A stretch of 64,000 nt of DNA. Origin: Streptomyces griseoincarnatus. Lineage in GTDB: Bacteria > Actinomycetota > Actinomycetes > Streptomycetales > Streptomycetaceae. This document shows positions 17,359 to 25,908 of the stretch, in pieces; within the stretch, counting starts at the first letter, position 1, and every line of letters starts with the position of its first letter. The stretch lies in NCBI GenBank assembly GCA_014649575.1, contig BMTH01000003.1, positions 186,001-250,000 on the forward strand, in the 5' to 3' direction. A model generated the notes under the pieces. The model searched no databases and was not told the DNA's origin. It saw only the letters and a program-made list of their open reading frames with translations. The translations under genes were made by a program, and so were the position numbers.

Positions 17359-18621
17359 ATGGCCGTCGTCCGTGACCTGCGCGTTCTGCTGCGCTTCCAA
17401 GGCTTCCGGCGCCTGCTCGCCGTCCGGTTGCTCTCCCAGGGCGCCGACGGCGTCTTCCAGGTCGCGCTCGCCGCCTACGTCGTCTTCTCGCCCGAGCGGC
17501 AGACCTCCGCCGCGGCCATCGCCTCGGCCATGGCCATCCTGCTCCTGCCGTACTCCGCGGTCGGCCCCTTCGCCGGCGTCCTGCTGGACCGCTGGCGCCG
17601 CCGCCAGGTCTTCCTCTACGGCAATCTGCTGCGCGCCCTGATGGCGTCGGTGACCGCCCTCCTGATCCTCGTCCGGGTCCCCGACTGGCTTCTGTTCGTG
17701 GCCGCGTTGTGCGTCACGGGCGTCAACCGCTTCGTCCTCGCGGGGCTGTCCGCCGCGTTGCCCCGCGTGGTGGACGCCGAGCGGCTCGTCATCGCCAACT
17801 CCCTCTCCCCGACCGCCGGGACGCTCGCCGCGACCGCGGGCGGCGGACTGGCCTTCGTGGTCCGGCTGGCCGTCTCGGACTCGGACGCGGCTGTGGTGCT
17901 GGTGGGCGCCGCCCTCTACCTGTGTGCGGCCCTGTCGGCCCTGCGCATCGCCAAGGAACTGCTCGGCCCGGAGCGTGCGTGGGAGCACCCCCGGCTGTCC
18001 ACCGCTCTCTCCGGCACGGTCGCCGACCTCGTGGCGGGCGTACGTCATCTCGCGGCACCCGCGCGCCGGGACGCGGCCTGGGCGCTCACGGGCATGTTTC
18101 TGATGCGCTTCTGCTACGGCGGGATGCTCGTCATGCTGCTGATGCTCTGCCGGTATCACCTGACATCGACCACGGACGAGGGACTCGCGCTGCTCGGACT
18201 GGTGTTGGGGGCGTCCGGCGCCGGCTTCTTCGCCGCGGCCGTGCTGACCCCGTGGGCCGCGGGGCGCTGGGGACCCGGCCGCTGGATCGTGACGTGCGCC
18301 GCTGCGGCGGCCGTGCTCGAGCCGGCGCTCGGCCTGCCGTTCGCCACCGGCCCGTTGCTGGCGGGGGCGTTCGTGCTCGGCTTGTCCACCCAAGGCGCGA
18401 AGATCTCCACGGACACCATCGTCCAGGCCTCCGTGGAGGACGACTTCCGCGGCCGGATCTTCTCGGTCTACGACGTGCTGTTCAACGTCGCGTTCGTCGG
18501 AGCCGCGGCCGTGGCCGCCCTGGTGCTCCCACCTGACGGCCGTTCAGTCACGCTGGTGGTAACAATCGCCGTTATCTACGGAGCGGTAGCGGTGGCTATG
18601 GCCCGGTTTGAACGCCAGTAA
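17359..18621 (+). CDS. MFS family transporter
   Basis: A 420-residue membrane protein with about twelve helices and the cytoplasmic basic motif DRWRRRQVFLYGNLLRA between helices 2 and 3 typical of MFS exporters. The ATG at 17359 follows GAGG; the frame opens 13 codons earlier but inside the ino1 terminator. Substrate unknown. Confidence 0.88.
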   Translation: MAVVRDLRVLLRFQGFRRLLAVRLLSQGADGVFQVALAAYVVFSPERQTSAAAIASAMAILLLPYSAVGPFAGVLLDRWRRRQVFLYGNLLRALMASVTALLILVRVPDWLLFVAALCVTGVNRFVLAGLSAALPRVVDAERLVIANSLSPTAGTLAATAGGGLAFVVRLAVSDSDAAVVLVGAALYLCAALSALRIAKELLGPERAWEHPRLSTALSGTVADLVAGVRHLAAPARRDAAWALTGMFLMRFCYGGMLVMLLMLCRYHLTSTTDEGLALLGLVLGASGAGFFAAAVLTPWAAGRWGPGRWIVTCAAAAAVLEPALGLPFATGPLLAGAFVLGLSTQGAKISTDTIVQASVEDDFRGRIFSVYDVLFNVAFVGAAAVAALVLPPDGRSVTLVVTIAVIYGAVAVAMARFERQ

Positions 18622-18744
18622 GTGTCACATCAGTGCCACGAAGCGGGAACTGACTACAGAGTTGTCGGTGCGGACCGATAACTTACGTGGGTCTTATCGA
18701 CACGCCTTTCGCGTCATGCGCCTACGTAACAGGGGGACCCCCAA

Positions 18745-19230
18745 GTGACCACTCCGCCGCCCCAGGGCAACCCGTTCGCACAGGGCCAGCAGCAGCCCTA
18801 CGGCCAGCCCCAGGGCCAGGCACCCTTCCCGCAGCAGGCCGGTCAGCCCGGCTTCCCGCCGCCGGGGGCCCCGGTGCCCCCGCAGCCGCAGGGCCGCAAG
18901 ATCAGTTTCAAGATGATCAAGAACATCGTGATCGTTCTGATCGTCGCGGGTGTGGCCATCGGTGGGTTCCTCGCGAGCCGCGACGACGCCAACACGGCCG
19001 CCGTGGGCGACTGCATGCACCGTGGCAGCACGGACGACAACGACCCGGACCTCGAGGTCGTCGACTGCGGTGACGCGAAGGCGCAGTACAAGGTGCTGGC
19101 CAAGGTCGAGGGCAACTACTCCGGCCTGACCGCCCAGAGCAAGTGCGAGGCCGAGGCCAAAGACTTCGCGTACGTCTACACGGAGACCAACGGCAGCAAG
19201 AGCTTCCTGCTCTGCCTGAAGGACAAGTAA
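18745..19230 (+). CDS. LppU/SCO3897-like membrane protein
   Basis: A 161-residue protein with a Pro/Gln/Gly-rich cytoplasmic N-terminus (1-50), one membrane helix (IKNIVIVLIVAGVAIGGFLAS, split here for length: IKNIVIVLIV then AGVAIGGFLAS) and an extracytoplasmic domain of ~85 residues with four cysteines (GDCMH, VVDCGD, SKCEAE, LLCLKD) that can form two disulfides. The family name comes from homologues in mycobacteria and S. coelicolor; its role is unknown. The start is GTG with AGGGGGAC upstream. A double parS locus follows. Confidence 0.82.
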   Translation: MTTPPPQGNPFAQGQQQPYGQPQGQAPFPQQAGQPGFPPPGAPVPPQPQGRKISFKMIKNIVIVLIVAGVAIGGFLASRDDANTAAVGDCMHRGSTDDNDPDLEVVDCGDAKAQYKVLAKVEGNYSGLTAQSKCEAEAKDFAYVYTETNGSKSFLLCLKDK

Positions 19231-19239
19231 GAACGACGC

Positions 19240-19273
19240 CGGGGGCGGTGTTTCACGTGAAACACCGCCCCCG
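19240..19273. repeat. 34-base perfect palindrome centred on parS
   Basis: Arms of 17 bases with parS at the centre, between the convergent LppU-like gene and cca. The GC-rich flanks would form a terminator hairpin in RNA from either strand. Confidence 0.75.
19250..19263. other. parS site 4
   Basis: Perfect GTTTCACGTGAAAC at the centre of a 34-base palindrome. Centre-to-centre it is 42 bases, about four helical turns, from parS site 5. Confidence 0.95.
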
Positions 19274-19291
19274 AACCGTGTGCGGGGTCAA

Positions 19292-19305
19292 GTTTCACGT
19301 GAAAC
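19292..19305. other. parS site 5
   Basis: Perfect GTTTCACGTGAAAC, flanked by GCGGGGTCA and TGACCCCGC, so the hairpin extends on both sides with one mismatch (19282-19315). It forms a tandem pair with site 4. Confidence 0.95.
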
Positions 19306-19323
19306 GTGACCCCGCTTCCGTTG

Positions 19324-20790
19324 TCAGCCCTGTTGCTCGGCCCACCACTCCTTGAGTGCCTTCACCGCTTCGTCATGCTCCATCGGGCCGTTCTCCAGCC
19401 GGAGCTCCAGCAGGTGCTTGTACGCCTTCCCGACCTCCGGGCCCGGCTTGATATCCAGGATCTCCATGATCTGGTTGCCGTCGAGGTCCGGACGGATGGA
19501 GTCCAGCTCCTCCTTCTCCTGCAGCTGGGCGATCCGCTCCTCCAGCCCGTCGTACGCGCGGGAGAGCGCGGCGGCCTTGCGACGGTTCCGCGTGGTGCAG
19601 TCCGAGCGGGTCAGCTTGTGCAGCCGACTGAGCAGCGGTCCCGCGTCCCGGACGTAGCGGCGGACGGCGGAGTCCGTCCACTCTCCCATGCCGTAGCCGT
19701 GGAACCGCAGATGCAGCTCGACCAGCCGGGAGACATCCTTCACCAGCTCGTTGGAGTACTTCAGCGCGGTCATGCGCTTCTTGGTCATCTTCGCCCCGAC
19801 CACCTCGTGGTGGTGGAACGAGACACGGCCGTCCTTCTCGAAGCGGCGGGTGCGGGGCTTGCCGATGTCGTGCAGCAGGGCGGCGAGGCGCAGAGTCAGG
19901 TCGGGGCCGTCCTCCTCCAGGGCCATCGCCTGCTCCAGCACGATCAGGGTGTGCTCGTAGACGTCCTTGTGCCGGTGATGCTCGTCACGCTCCAGGTGCA
20001 GGGCCGGCAGCTCCGGCAGTACAGAGGTGGCGATCCCGGTGTCCACGAGCAGGGTGAGGCCCTTACGGGGATGCGGGGAGAGGACCAGCTTGTTCAGCTC
20101 GTCCCGGATCCGCTCGGCGGAGACGATCTCGATGCGTCCCGCCATGTCCTTCATCGCCGCGACGACCTCGGGGGCCACCTCGAAGTCGAGCTGGGCGGCG
20201 AAGCGCGCGGCCCGCATCATCCGCAGCGGGTCGTCGGAGAAGGACTCCTCGGGCGTCCCCGGCGTACGCAGTACGCGCTCGGCGAGATCCTTCAGACCGC
20301 CGTGGGGGTCGATGAACCTCTTCTCGGGGAGGGCGACGGCCATCGCGTTGACGGTGAAGTCACGACGGACGAGGTCGTCCTCGATGGAGTCGCCGTAGGA
20401 CACCTCCGGCTTGCGCGACGTGCGGTCGTACGCCTCGGACCGGTAGGTGGTCACCTCGATCTGGAAGCTCCGGTCGGTGTCCCCGACCCACGCCTCCTTC
20501 TGGGCGCCGACCGTCCCGAAGGCGATCCCGACGTCCCAGACGGTGTCCGCCCAGGGACGCATGATCTTCAGGACGTCCTGCGGGCGGGCGTCGGTCGTGA
20601 AGTCCAGGTCGTTGCCGAGGCGGCCGAGCAGCGCGTCCCGCACCGAGCCGCCGACCAGAGCGAGTGAGAACCCCGCCTCCTGGAAACGGCGGGCTAGGTC
20701 GTCGGCGACAGGGGCGACCCGCAGCAGTTCACTCACGGCGCGGTCCTGCACCTGGCTCAGGGCACTGGTTGCTTCGTTGGCGTTCGGCAC
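19324..20790 (-). CDS. cca: CCA tRNA nucleotidyltransferase
   Basis: A 488-residue class II nucleotidyltransferase that adds or repairs the 3' CCA of tRNA. The catalytic head has VGGSVRDALLGR and the acidic pair in NDLDFTTDARP, followed by RRDFTVNAMAV; a C-terminal HD domain (LLHDIGKPRTRR, HHHEVVGAKM) gives the bacterial CCA/HD form. Divergent from the DUF6049-murJ series, as pcnA is in mycobacteria. Two parS sites lie just past its stop codon. Confidence 0.93.
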   Translation of the reverse strand: MPNANEATSALSQVQDRAVSELLRVAPVADDLARRFQEAGFSLALVGGSVRDALLGRLGNDLDFTTDARPQDVLKIMRPWADTVWDVGIAFGTVGAQKEAWVGDTDRSFQIEVTTYRSEAYDRTSRKPEVSYGDSIEDDLVRRDFTVNAMAVALPEKRFIDPHGGLKDLAERVLRTPGTPEESFSDDPLRMMRAARFAAQLDFEVAPEVVAAMKDMAGRIEIVSAERIRDELNKLVLSPHPRKGLTLLVDTGIATSVLPELPALHLERDEHHRHKDVYEHTLIVLEQAMALEEDGPDLTLRLAALLHDIGKPRTRRFEKDGRVSFHHHEVVGAKMTKKRMTALKYSNELVKDVSRLVELHLRFHGYGMGEWTDSAVRRYVRDAGPLLSRLHKLTRSDCTTRNRRKAAALSRAYDGLEERIAQLQEKEELDSIRPDLDGNQIMEILDIKPGPEVGKAYKHLLELRLENGPMEHDEAVKALKEWWAEQQG

Positions 20791-20991
20791 AACAGAAGAG
20801 GGTACGTGGCCCGCACGGCCCCGAGCGTCCGGAAAAAGACGCCAGGACGGACACCTGTGGCGATCATGGACAAGGCGTGCGCCCCTCGATCTTGGCCGCC
20901 GGTCCGCGGCACTTCCCCTCCTCGCACCTCGTTACCATGCCTGGACGCACATTCCGACGACCACTGACGACGACAAGGGACGGGCGAGCGC

Positions 20992-23406
20992 GTGGCCGAG
21001 GCGGCAGACTTCCAGGGGACCAGTCCCTCACCTGCCCGCCGCTGGCTGCGGCGCACCGGTGCCGTGCTCGCCGGGACACCCCTCCTGGCCGGGTTCCTCC
21101 AGCTGCCCGCGGGGTCCCCCGCGGAGGCGGCGACCCCGGCCGCGCCCCGGGCCGCCTCCGCCGACGGATCCGTGGCCGTCTCCGTGGATTCCCTCACACC
21201 CGGCGCCCCCAGCGAGGGCGACACCGTCACTGTCTCCGGGACGGTCACCAACAAGGGCAAGAAGGCCGTCACCGACGCCTCCGTCGGCCTGCGGGTGGGC
21301 TCTCTGCTGGACACCCGCTCAAGCATCGACACGGCCGCCAAGAACTCCGGTGACGTCGACAGCCCTGCCGGGGCGGAGATCGACGACAAGTACACCGAGA
21401 AGTTCTCCAAGCTCACCCCCGGCGTCTCGCAGCCCTACACGATCTCCGTGCCGGCCGACGAGCTGGACCTCGGCCAGGACGGCGTCTACGACCTGTCCGT
21501 CACCCTGACCGGCGAGACCTCCGACCAGCCCTGGGAGCAGACGCTCGGCGTCCGCCACACCTTCCTGCCGTGGCAGCCGGACGAGCTGGACGCCAAGACG
21601 AAGACGACCTTCATGTGGCCGCTGGTCTCCACCGTCCACATGACGGCGGAGACGGGCTCCGACGAGGAGCAGACTCCCGTCTTCCACGACGACGAGCTCG
21701 CCGCGGAGATCTCACCCGGCGGTCGTCTGGACCGGATGGTGGCCCTCGGCAAGGACCTCGACGTCACCTGGGTGATCGACCCCGACCTGCTCGCCTCCGT
21801 CGAGGCGATGACCACCCGCTACGAGATCCCCGGCGAGAACACGGACGACCAGGACGTCGTCGGCGGCCACCAGGAGGTCGCCAAGCGCTGGCTCACCGAG
21901 GTGCAGAAGGCGGTGGCGGACAAGGAGGTCGTCGCGCTGCCGTTCGGCGACCCCGACCTGGCCTCCCTCGCCCACCACGGCACGTCGGTCACGGGTTCGC
22001 TGCGGCACCTCAAGGAGGCGACCGACGTCGCCGCCCGCACCGTCGAGTCGATCCTCCACGTCGTGCCCAGCACGGACTACGCCTGGCCCGTCGAGGGAGC
22101 CGTGGACCCCTCGATCATCAAGGTCGCCACCTCGGCCGGCGCCGACAAGGTGATCGTCCGCGGCGACACCTTCGAGGGCGGCCGTGACCTGACCTACACG
22201 CCCACGGCGCCCCGTCCCATCGGCGGCGGCACCACGGCCGTGGTGGCAGACGCGCGGCTGTCCACCGTGTTCGACGGCGACATGACCAGGGCCTCCGCCT
22301 CCACCCAGGCGGTGCAGCGCTTCCTCGCCCAGAGCCTCACCCTCGCCCTGCAGACGGACCGCCCGCGCAGCGTCGTGGTCGCCCCGCAGCGCACCCCGTC
22401 CGCCGCCCAGGCCCAGACGATGGCCGAGGCCATCGGTGCTCTCCAGGACAGCACCTGGTCGCAGCCCCAGGACCTCACGGCGGCCGCTAAGTCCAAGCCG
22501 GACCCGGCCGCCGGCACCGATGTGCCCCCGGCGTCCGCGTACCCGAAGTCTCTGCGCAAGCAGGAGCTCCCCCGGTCGGCCTTCGAGCAGATCGCCAGGA
22601 CGCAGGACAAGCTCGACCGCTTCAAGGTGATCCTGTCCGACCAGTCCCGCGTGGTGACGCCCTTCGGCCGCGCCCTGAACAGGGGCATGGCGGTGTCCTG
22701 GCGCGGCCGGCCGGCCGAGGCCGCGATCTACCGCAGCGGCGTCGAGACGTACCTGGACACGCTGAGCAGCCAGGTCCGGTTGATCGAGAAGTCGGAGACC
22801 AAGCTCTCCGGCCGCAGCGCCACGATCCCGGTGACGGTCCAGAACAACCTGGTGCAGGGCGTCGAGCACCTGGTGCTCCGGCTCACCTCCACGAACCCGA
22901 CCCGTCTGCAGATCGACGGCGACGCCTACGAGGAGCAGCCCGTCGCCGTCTCCGGCGGCCACAGCCAGTCGGTGAAGTTCACCACGAACGCCAACGCCAA
23001 CGGCCGGGCCACCGTGGTCGCCCAGCTGTACACGCAGGACGGACGGCCCTACGGTCAGCCCGTCACGTTCGACGTGAAGGTCACCGAGATCACCGCGACG
23101 GTGATGCTGGTCATCGGCGGCGGTGTGCTGCTGCTCGTCCTGGCCGGCTTCAGGATGTACACCCAGCGCAAGCGCGCCGCGGCCCGGCAGGCCGAGGAGC
23201 GGGAGCAGGACGACGCGTCGGACGAGGCGGACGCCGACGCCGCCGACAAGGGCGCGAAGAACCCCGCAGTCTCCGAGACGCGTCCTACCGGGGAGTCCGC
23301 GCCGAGGACCCGGGAGGACGCTCCGGAGCAGCCGAGTGACCCGGCCCGGGACACCGCACCGGAAAGCGCCGACCCGTCCGGCACGGGTGAGAGAGTGGAC
23401 CGTTGA
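20992..23406 (+). CDS. DUF6049 family secreted, membrane-anchored protein
   Basis: An 804-residue protein with a signal peptide (RRWLRRTGAVLAGTPLLAGF then cleavage near the Ala-rich end about residue 45), a long extracytoplasmic region, and a C-terminal membrane helix at about 703-722 followed by a charged cytoplasmic tail. It is the positional counterpart of mycobacterial Rv3909 in front of mviN. Function unknown, but the fixed position before murJ suggests a role in cell-wall synthesis. The start is GTG; AAGGGA lies about 12 bases upstream. Confidence 0.85.
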   Translation: MAEAADFQGTSPSPARRWLRRTGAVLAGTPLLAGFLQLPAGSPAEAATPAAPRAASADGSVAVSVDSLTPGAPSEGDTVTVSGTVTNKGKKAVTDASVGLRVGSLLDTRSSIDTAAKNSGDVDSPAGAEIDDKYTEKFSKLTPGVSQPYTISVPADELDLGQDGVYDLSVTLTGETSDQPWEQTLGVRHTFLPWQPDELDAKTKTTFMWPLVSTVHMTAETGSDEEQTPVFHDDELAAEISPGGRLDRMVALGKDLDVTWVIDPDLLASVEAMTTRYEIPGENTDDQDVVGGHQEVAKRWLTEVQKAVADKEVVALPFGDPDLASLAHHGTSVTGSLRHLKEATDVAARTVESILHVVPSTDYAWPVEGAVDPSIIKVATSAGADKVIVRGDTFEGGRDLTYTPTAPRPIGGGTTAVVADARLSTVFDGDMTRASASTQAVQRFLAQSLTLALQTDRPRSVVVAPQRTPSAAQAQTMAEAIGALQDSTWSQPQDLTAAAKSKPDPAAGTDVPPASAYPKSLRKQELPRSAFEQIARTQDKLDRFKVILSDQSRVVTPFGRALNRGMAVSWRGRPAEAAIYRSGVETYLDTLSSQVRLIEKSETKLSGRSATIPVTVQNNLVQGVEHLVLRLTSTNPTRLQIDGDAYEEQPVAVSGGHSQSVKFTTNANANGRATVVAQLYTQDGRPYGQPVTFDVKVTEITATVMLVIGGGVLLLVLAGFRMYTQRKRAAARQAEEREQDDASDEADADAADKGAKNPAVSETRPTGESAPRTREDAPEQPSDPARDTAPESADPSGTGERVDR

Positions 23407-23450
23407 GAAGGTCGTGGCCGGTGGGCCAGGGACGATGAGGTGGGGTAACC

Positions 23451-25766
23451 ATGAACGCGCCGTACGACGGTGACCGTGGCGATGCCGCGGCCAACTCGGG
23501 CCATCCCGAGTCGGACCCCGCCGTGGGGCCGCCGCCCGGGCACGACCAGGCGTCACAGCCACCCGCCGACCCGTACGTCCAGGACGCCTACGCCCAGGAC
23601 CCCTACCGGGCGCGGGACATCGACGCCCAGGACCCGGTCGCGGAGGCGCTCTACGACCGGTCGGCACACCCGCCGCCCCCGCCGGGCGCGCACCAGCCGC
23701 AGCAGCCCCTCTACGGGCAGCCGCCCCAGTCGCCGTACGCGCCCGACCCCCGGGTGTGGGCCCGGACGCCCGCCCCGGAGCCCGACGGCCCCACCCAGCA
23801 CCTGCCGTACGGCGACGACCCGCGCACCACGCAGTACGTCGGCGTGGACGACCTCGTCGGTCAGGCGGGGGAGCAGCGCCACGAGCCGGACGCCTTCGCG
23901 CACCTCTTCCGCGACCAGCAACAGAGCGGCGCCTTCCCCGACCAGCACGGCGGTCAGGCCCGTCCCCGGGGCGGCCCGCACCCCGGGCAGCCGGCGGGCG
24001 GCCCGCAGCAGTACGCCGCCGCACCGGTGCCCGGACCCGCGTCCCCGACGCCCGGCCACTACGCGGGCGCCACTCCGCCCCCCGCCGCGGAGCCGGCGGC
24101 CCCGGAGCCCGCGTCCACGCCCGCGCCGAAGAAGGGCGGCCGCGCCGGCGGTCTGCTGAAGTCCAGCGCGGTGATGGCGGCGGGCACGATGGTGTCCCGT
24201 CTCACGGGCTTCATCCGGTCTGCGCTGATCGTGTCGGCCCTGGGCCTCGGCCTGCTCGGCGACTCCTTCCAGGTCGCCTACCAGCTGCCGACGATGATCT
24301 ACATCCTCACCGTCGGCGGCGGCCTCAACTCGGTCTTCGTGCCGCAGCTCGTGCGTGCCATGAAGGATGACGACGACGGCGGCGAGGCCTACGCCAACCG
24401 GCTGCTGACGCTGGTGATGGTGGCGCTGGCGCTGCTCACCGCGGCCGCCTGGCTGGCCGCCCCGCTGCTGGTGCGCGCGCTGTCGAACCCCGTCGCCTCG
24501 GACCCCGCTGCCAACGAGGTCGCCGTCACCTTCACCCGGTACTTCCTGCCCTCGATCTTCTTCATGGGCGTCCATGTGGTGATGGGTCAGATCCTCAACG
24601 CGCGCGGCCGGTTCGGCGCGATGATGTGGACCCCTGTCCTGAACAACATCGTCATCATCGTCACGCTCGGCACGTTCATCTGGGTCTACGGCACCGCCGC
24701 GGACTCGAAGATGCAGGTCTCGAACATCCCGCCGGAGGGCATGCGGCTCCTCGGCGTCGGCGTGCTGCTGGGCCTCGTGGTGCAGGCCCTCGCGATGATC
24801 CCGTACCTGCGGGAGACCGGCTTCCGCATGCGGCTGCGCTTCGACTGGAAGGGCCACGGCCTCGGCAAGGCGGCGATGCTCGCCAAGTGGACCATCCTGT
24901 TCGTCCTCGCCAACCAGGCGGGCGCGCTGGTCGTCACCCAGCTGTCCACCGCCGCGGGTCTGGACTCGCACGTCGAGGGCACCGGTTTCGCCGCCTACGC
25001 CAACGCCCAGCTGATCTGGGGTCTGCCGCAGGCCATCATCACGGTGTCCCTGATGGCCGCCCTGCTGCCGCGCATCTCCCGCTCGGCGGCGGAGGACGAC
25101 GGGGGCGCCGTCCGCGACGACATCTCCCAGGGTCTGCGGACCACCGCCGTCGCGATCGTGCCCATCGCCTTCGGCTTCCTCGCGCTCGGCATCCCGATGT
25201 GCACCCTGATCTTCGGGTCCTCGGGCACCAGCGGGGCCACCAACATGGGTTACATGCTGATGGCGTTCGGCCTCGGTCTGATCCCCTACTCCGTGCAGTA
25301 CGTCGTCCTGCGCGCCTTCTACGCCTACGAGGACACGCGGACCCCCTTCTACAACACGGTCATCGTGGCCGCCGCGAACGCGATCGCCTCCGGTCTCTGC
25401 TTCCTGGTGCTGCCGGCCCGCTGGGCCGTCGTCGGCATGGCCGCCTCGTACGGGGTCGCCTACGCCCTCGGCGTCGGCGTCGCCTGGCGTCGGCTGCGCA
25501 AGCGGCTGGGCGGCGACCTGGACGGCGCCCGGGTGCTGCGGACCTACGCCCGCCTGTGCATCGCCTCCGTCCCGGCCGCCCTGCTCAGCGGCGCGGCCTG
25601 CTACGGCATCAGCAAGGTGCTGGGCCAGGGAGTCCTCGGCTCGTTCGCCGCGCTGCTCGGCGGCGGGGCCATCCTGCTGGGCGTCTTCTACGTCGCCGCG
25701 CGCCGGATGCGCATCGAGGAGGTCAACTCGCTGGTCGGTATGGTCCGGGGACGCCTGGGACGCTGA
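23451..25766 (+). CDS. murJ: Lipid II flippase MurJ (MviN)
   Basis: A 771-residue protein. Residues 1-230 are disordered, rich in Pro, Gln, Asp and Tyr with DPY/DAY repeats. The MOP-superfamily core follows, beginning GLLKSSAVMAAGTMVSRLTG and showing about fourteen helices with MurJ motifs such as GGGLNSVFVPQL, GQILNARGRFGAM and the later ALLPRISRSA. MurJ moves lipid II across the membrane. In mycobacteria one polypeptide (MviN) carries a MurJ core, a pseudokinase and a sugar-binding-like domain; here the pseudokinase part is the next gene, 142 bases downstream. Confidence 0.94.
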   Translation: MNAPYDGDRGDAAANSGHPESDPAVGPPPGHDQASQPPADPYVQDAYAQDPYRARDIDAQDPVAEALYDRSAHPPPPPGAHQPQQPLYGQPPQSPYAPDPRVWARTPAPEPDGPTQHLPYGDDPRTTQYVGVDDLVGQAGEQRHEPDAFAHLFRDQQQSGAFPDQHGGQARPRGGPHPGQPAGGPQQYAAAPVPGPASPTPGHYAGATPPPAAEPAAPEPASTPAPKKGGRAGGLLKSSAVMAAGTMVSRLTGFIRSALIVSALGLGLLGDSFQVAYQLPTMIYILTVGGGLNSVFVPQLVRAMKDDDDGGEAYANRLLTLVMVALALLTAAAWLAAPLLVRALSNPVASDPAANEVAVTFTRYFLPSIFFMGVHVVMGQILNARGRFGAMMWTPVLNNIVIIVTLGTFIWVYGTAADSKMQVSNIPPEGMRLLGVGVLLGLVVQALAMIPYLRETGFRMRLRFDWKGHGLGKAAMLAKWTILFVLANQAGALVVTQLSTAAGLDSHVEGTGFAAYANAQLIWGLPQAIITVSLMAALLPRISRSAAEDDGGAVRDDISQGLRTTAVAIVPIAFGFLALGIPMCTLIFGSSGTSGATNMGYMLMAFGLGLIPYSVQYVVLRAFYAYEDTRTPFYNTVIVAAANAIASGLCFLVLPARWAVVGMAASYGVAYALGVGVAWRRLRKRLGGDLDGARVLRTYARLCIASVPAALLSGAACYGISKVLGQGVLGSFAALLGGGAILLGVFYVAARRMRIEEVNSLVGMVRGRLGR

Positions 25767-25908
25767 GGCAGGGGGTAGGCGCACAACCATCACCGGCCCC
25801 CGCGTGTCGTGCATAGCGGCGGACTGTGGGCACAATTGGGTTCGGCGTCGGACTGCGCGCGACGGACGCCGGGCCGGCGCGCAACGGATGGGGAGGCAGG
25901 GAACGACG

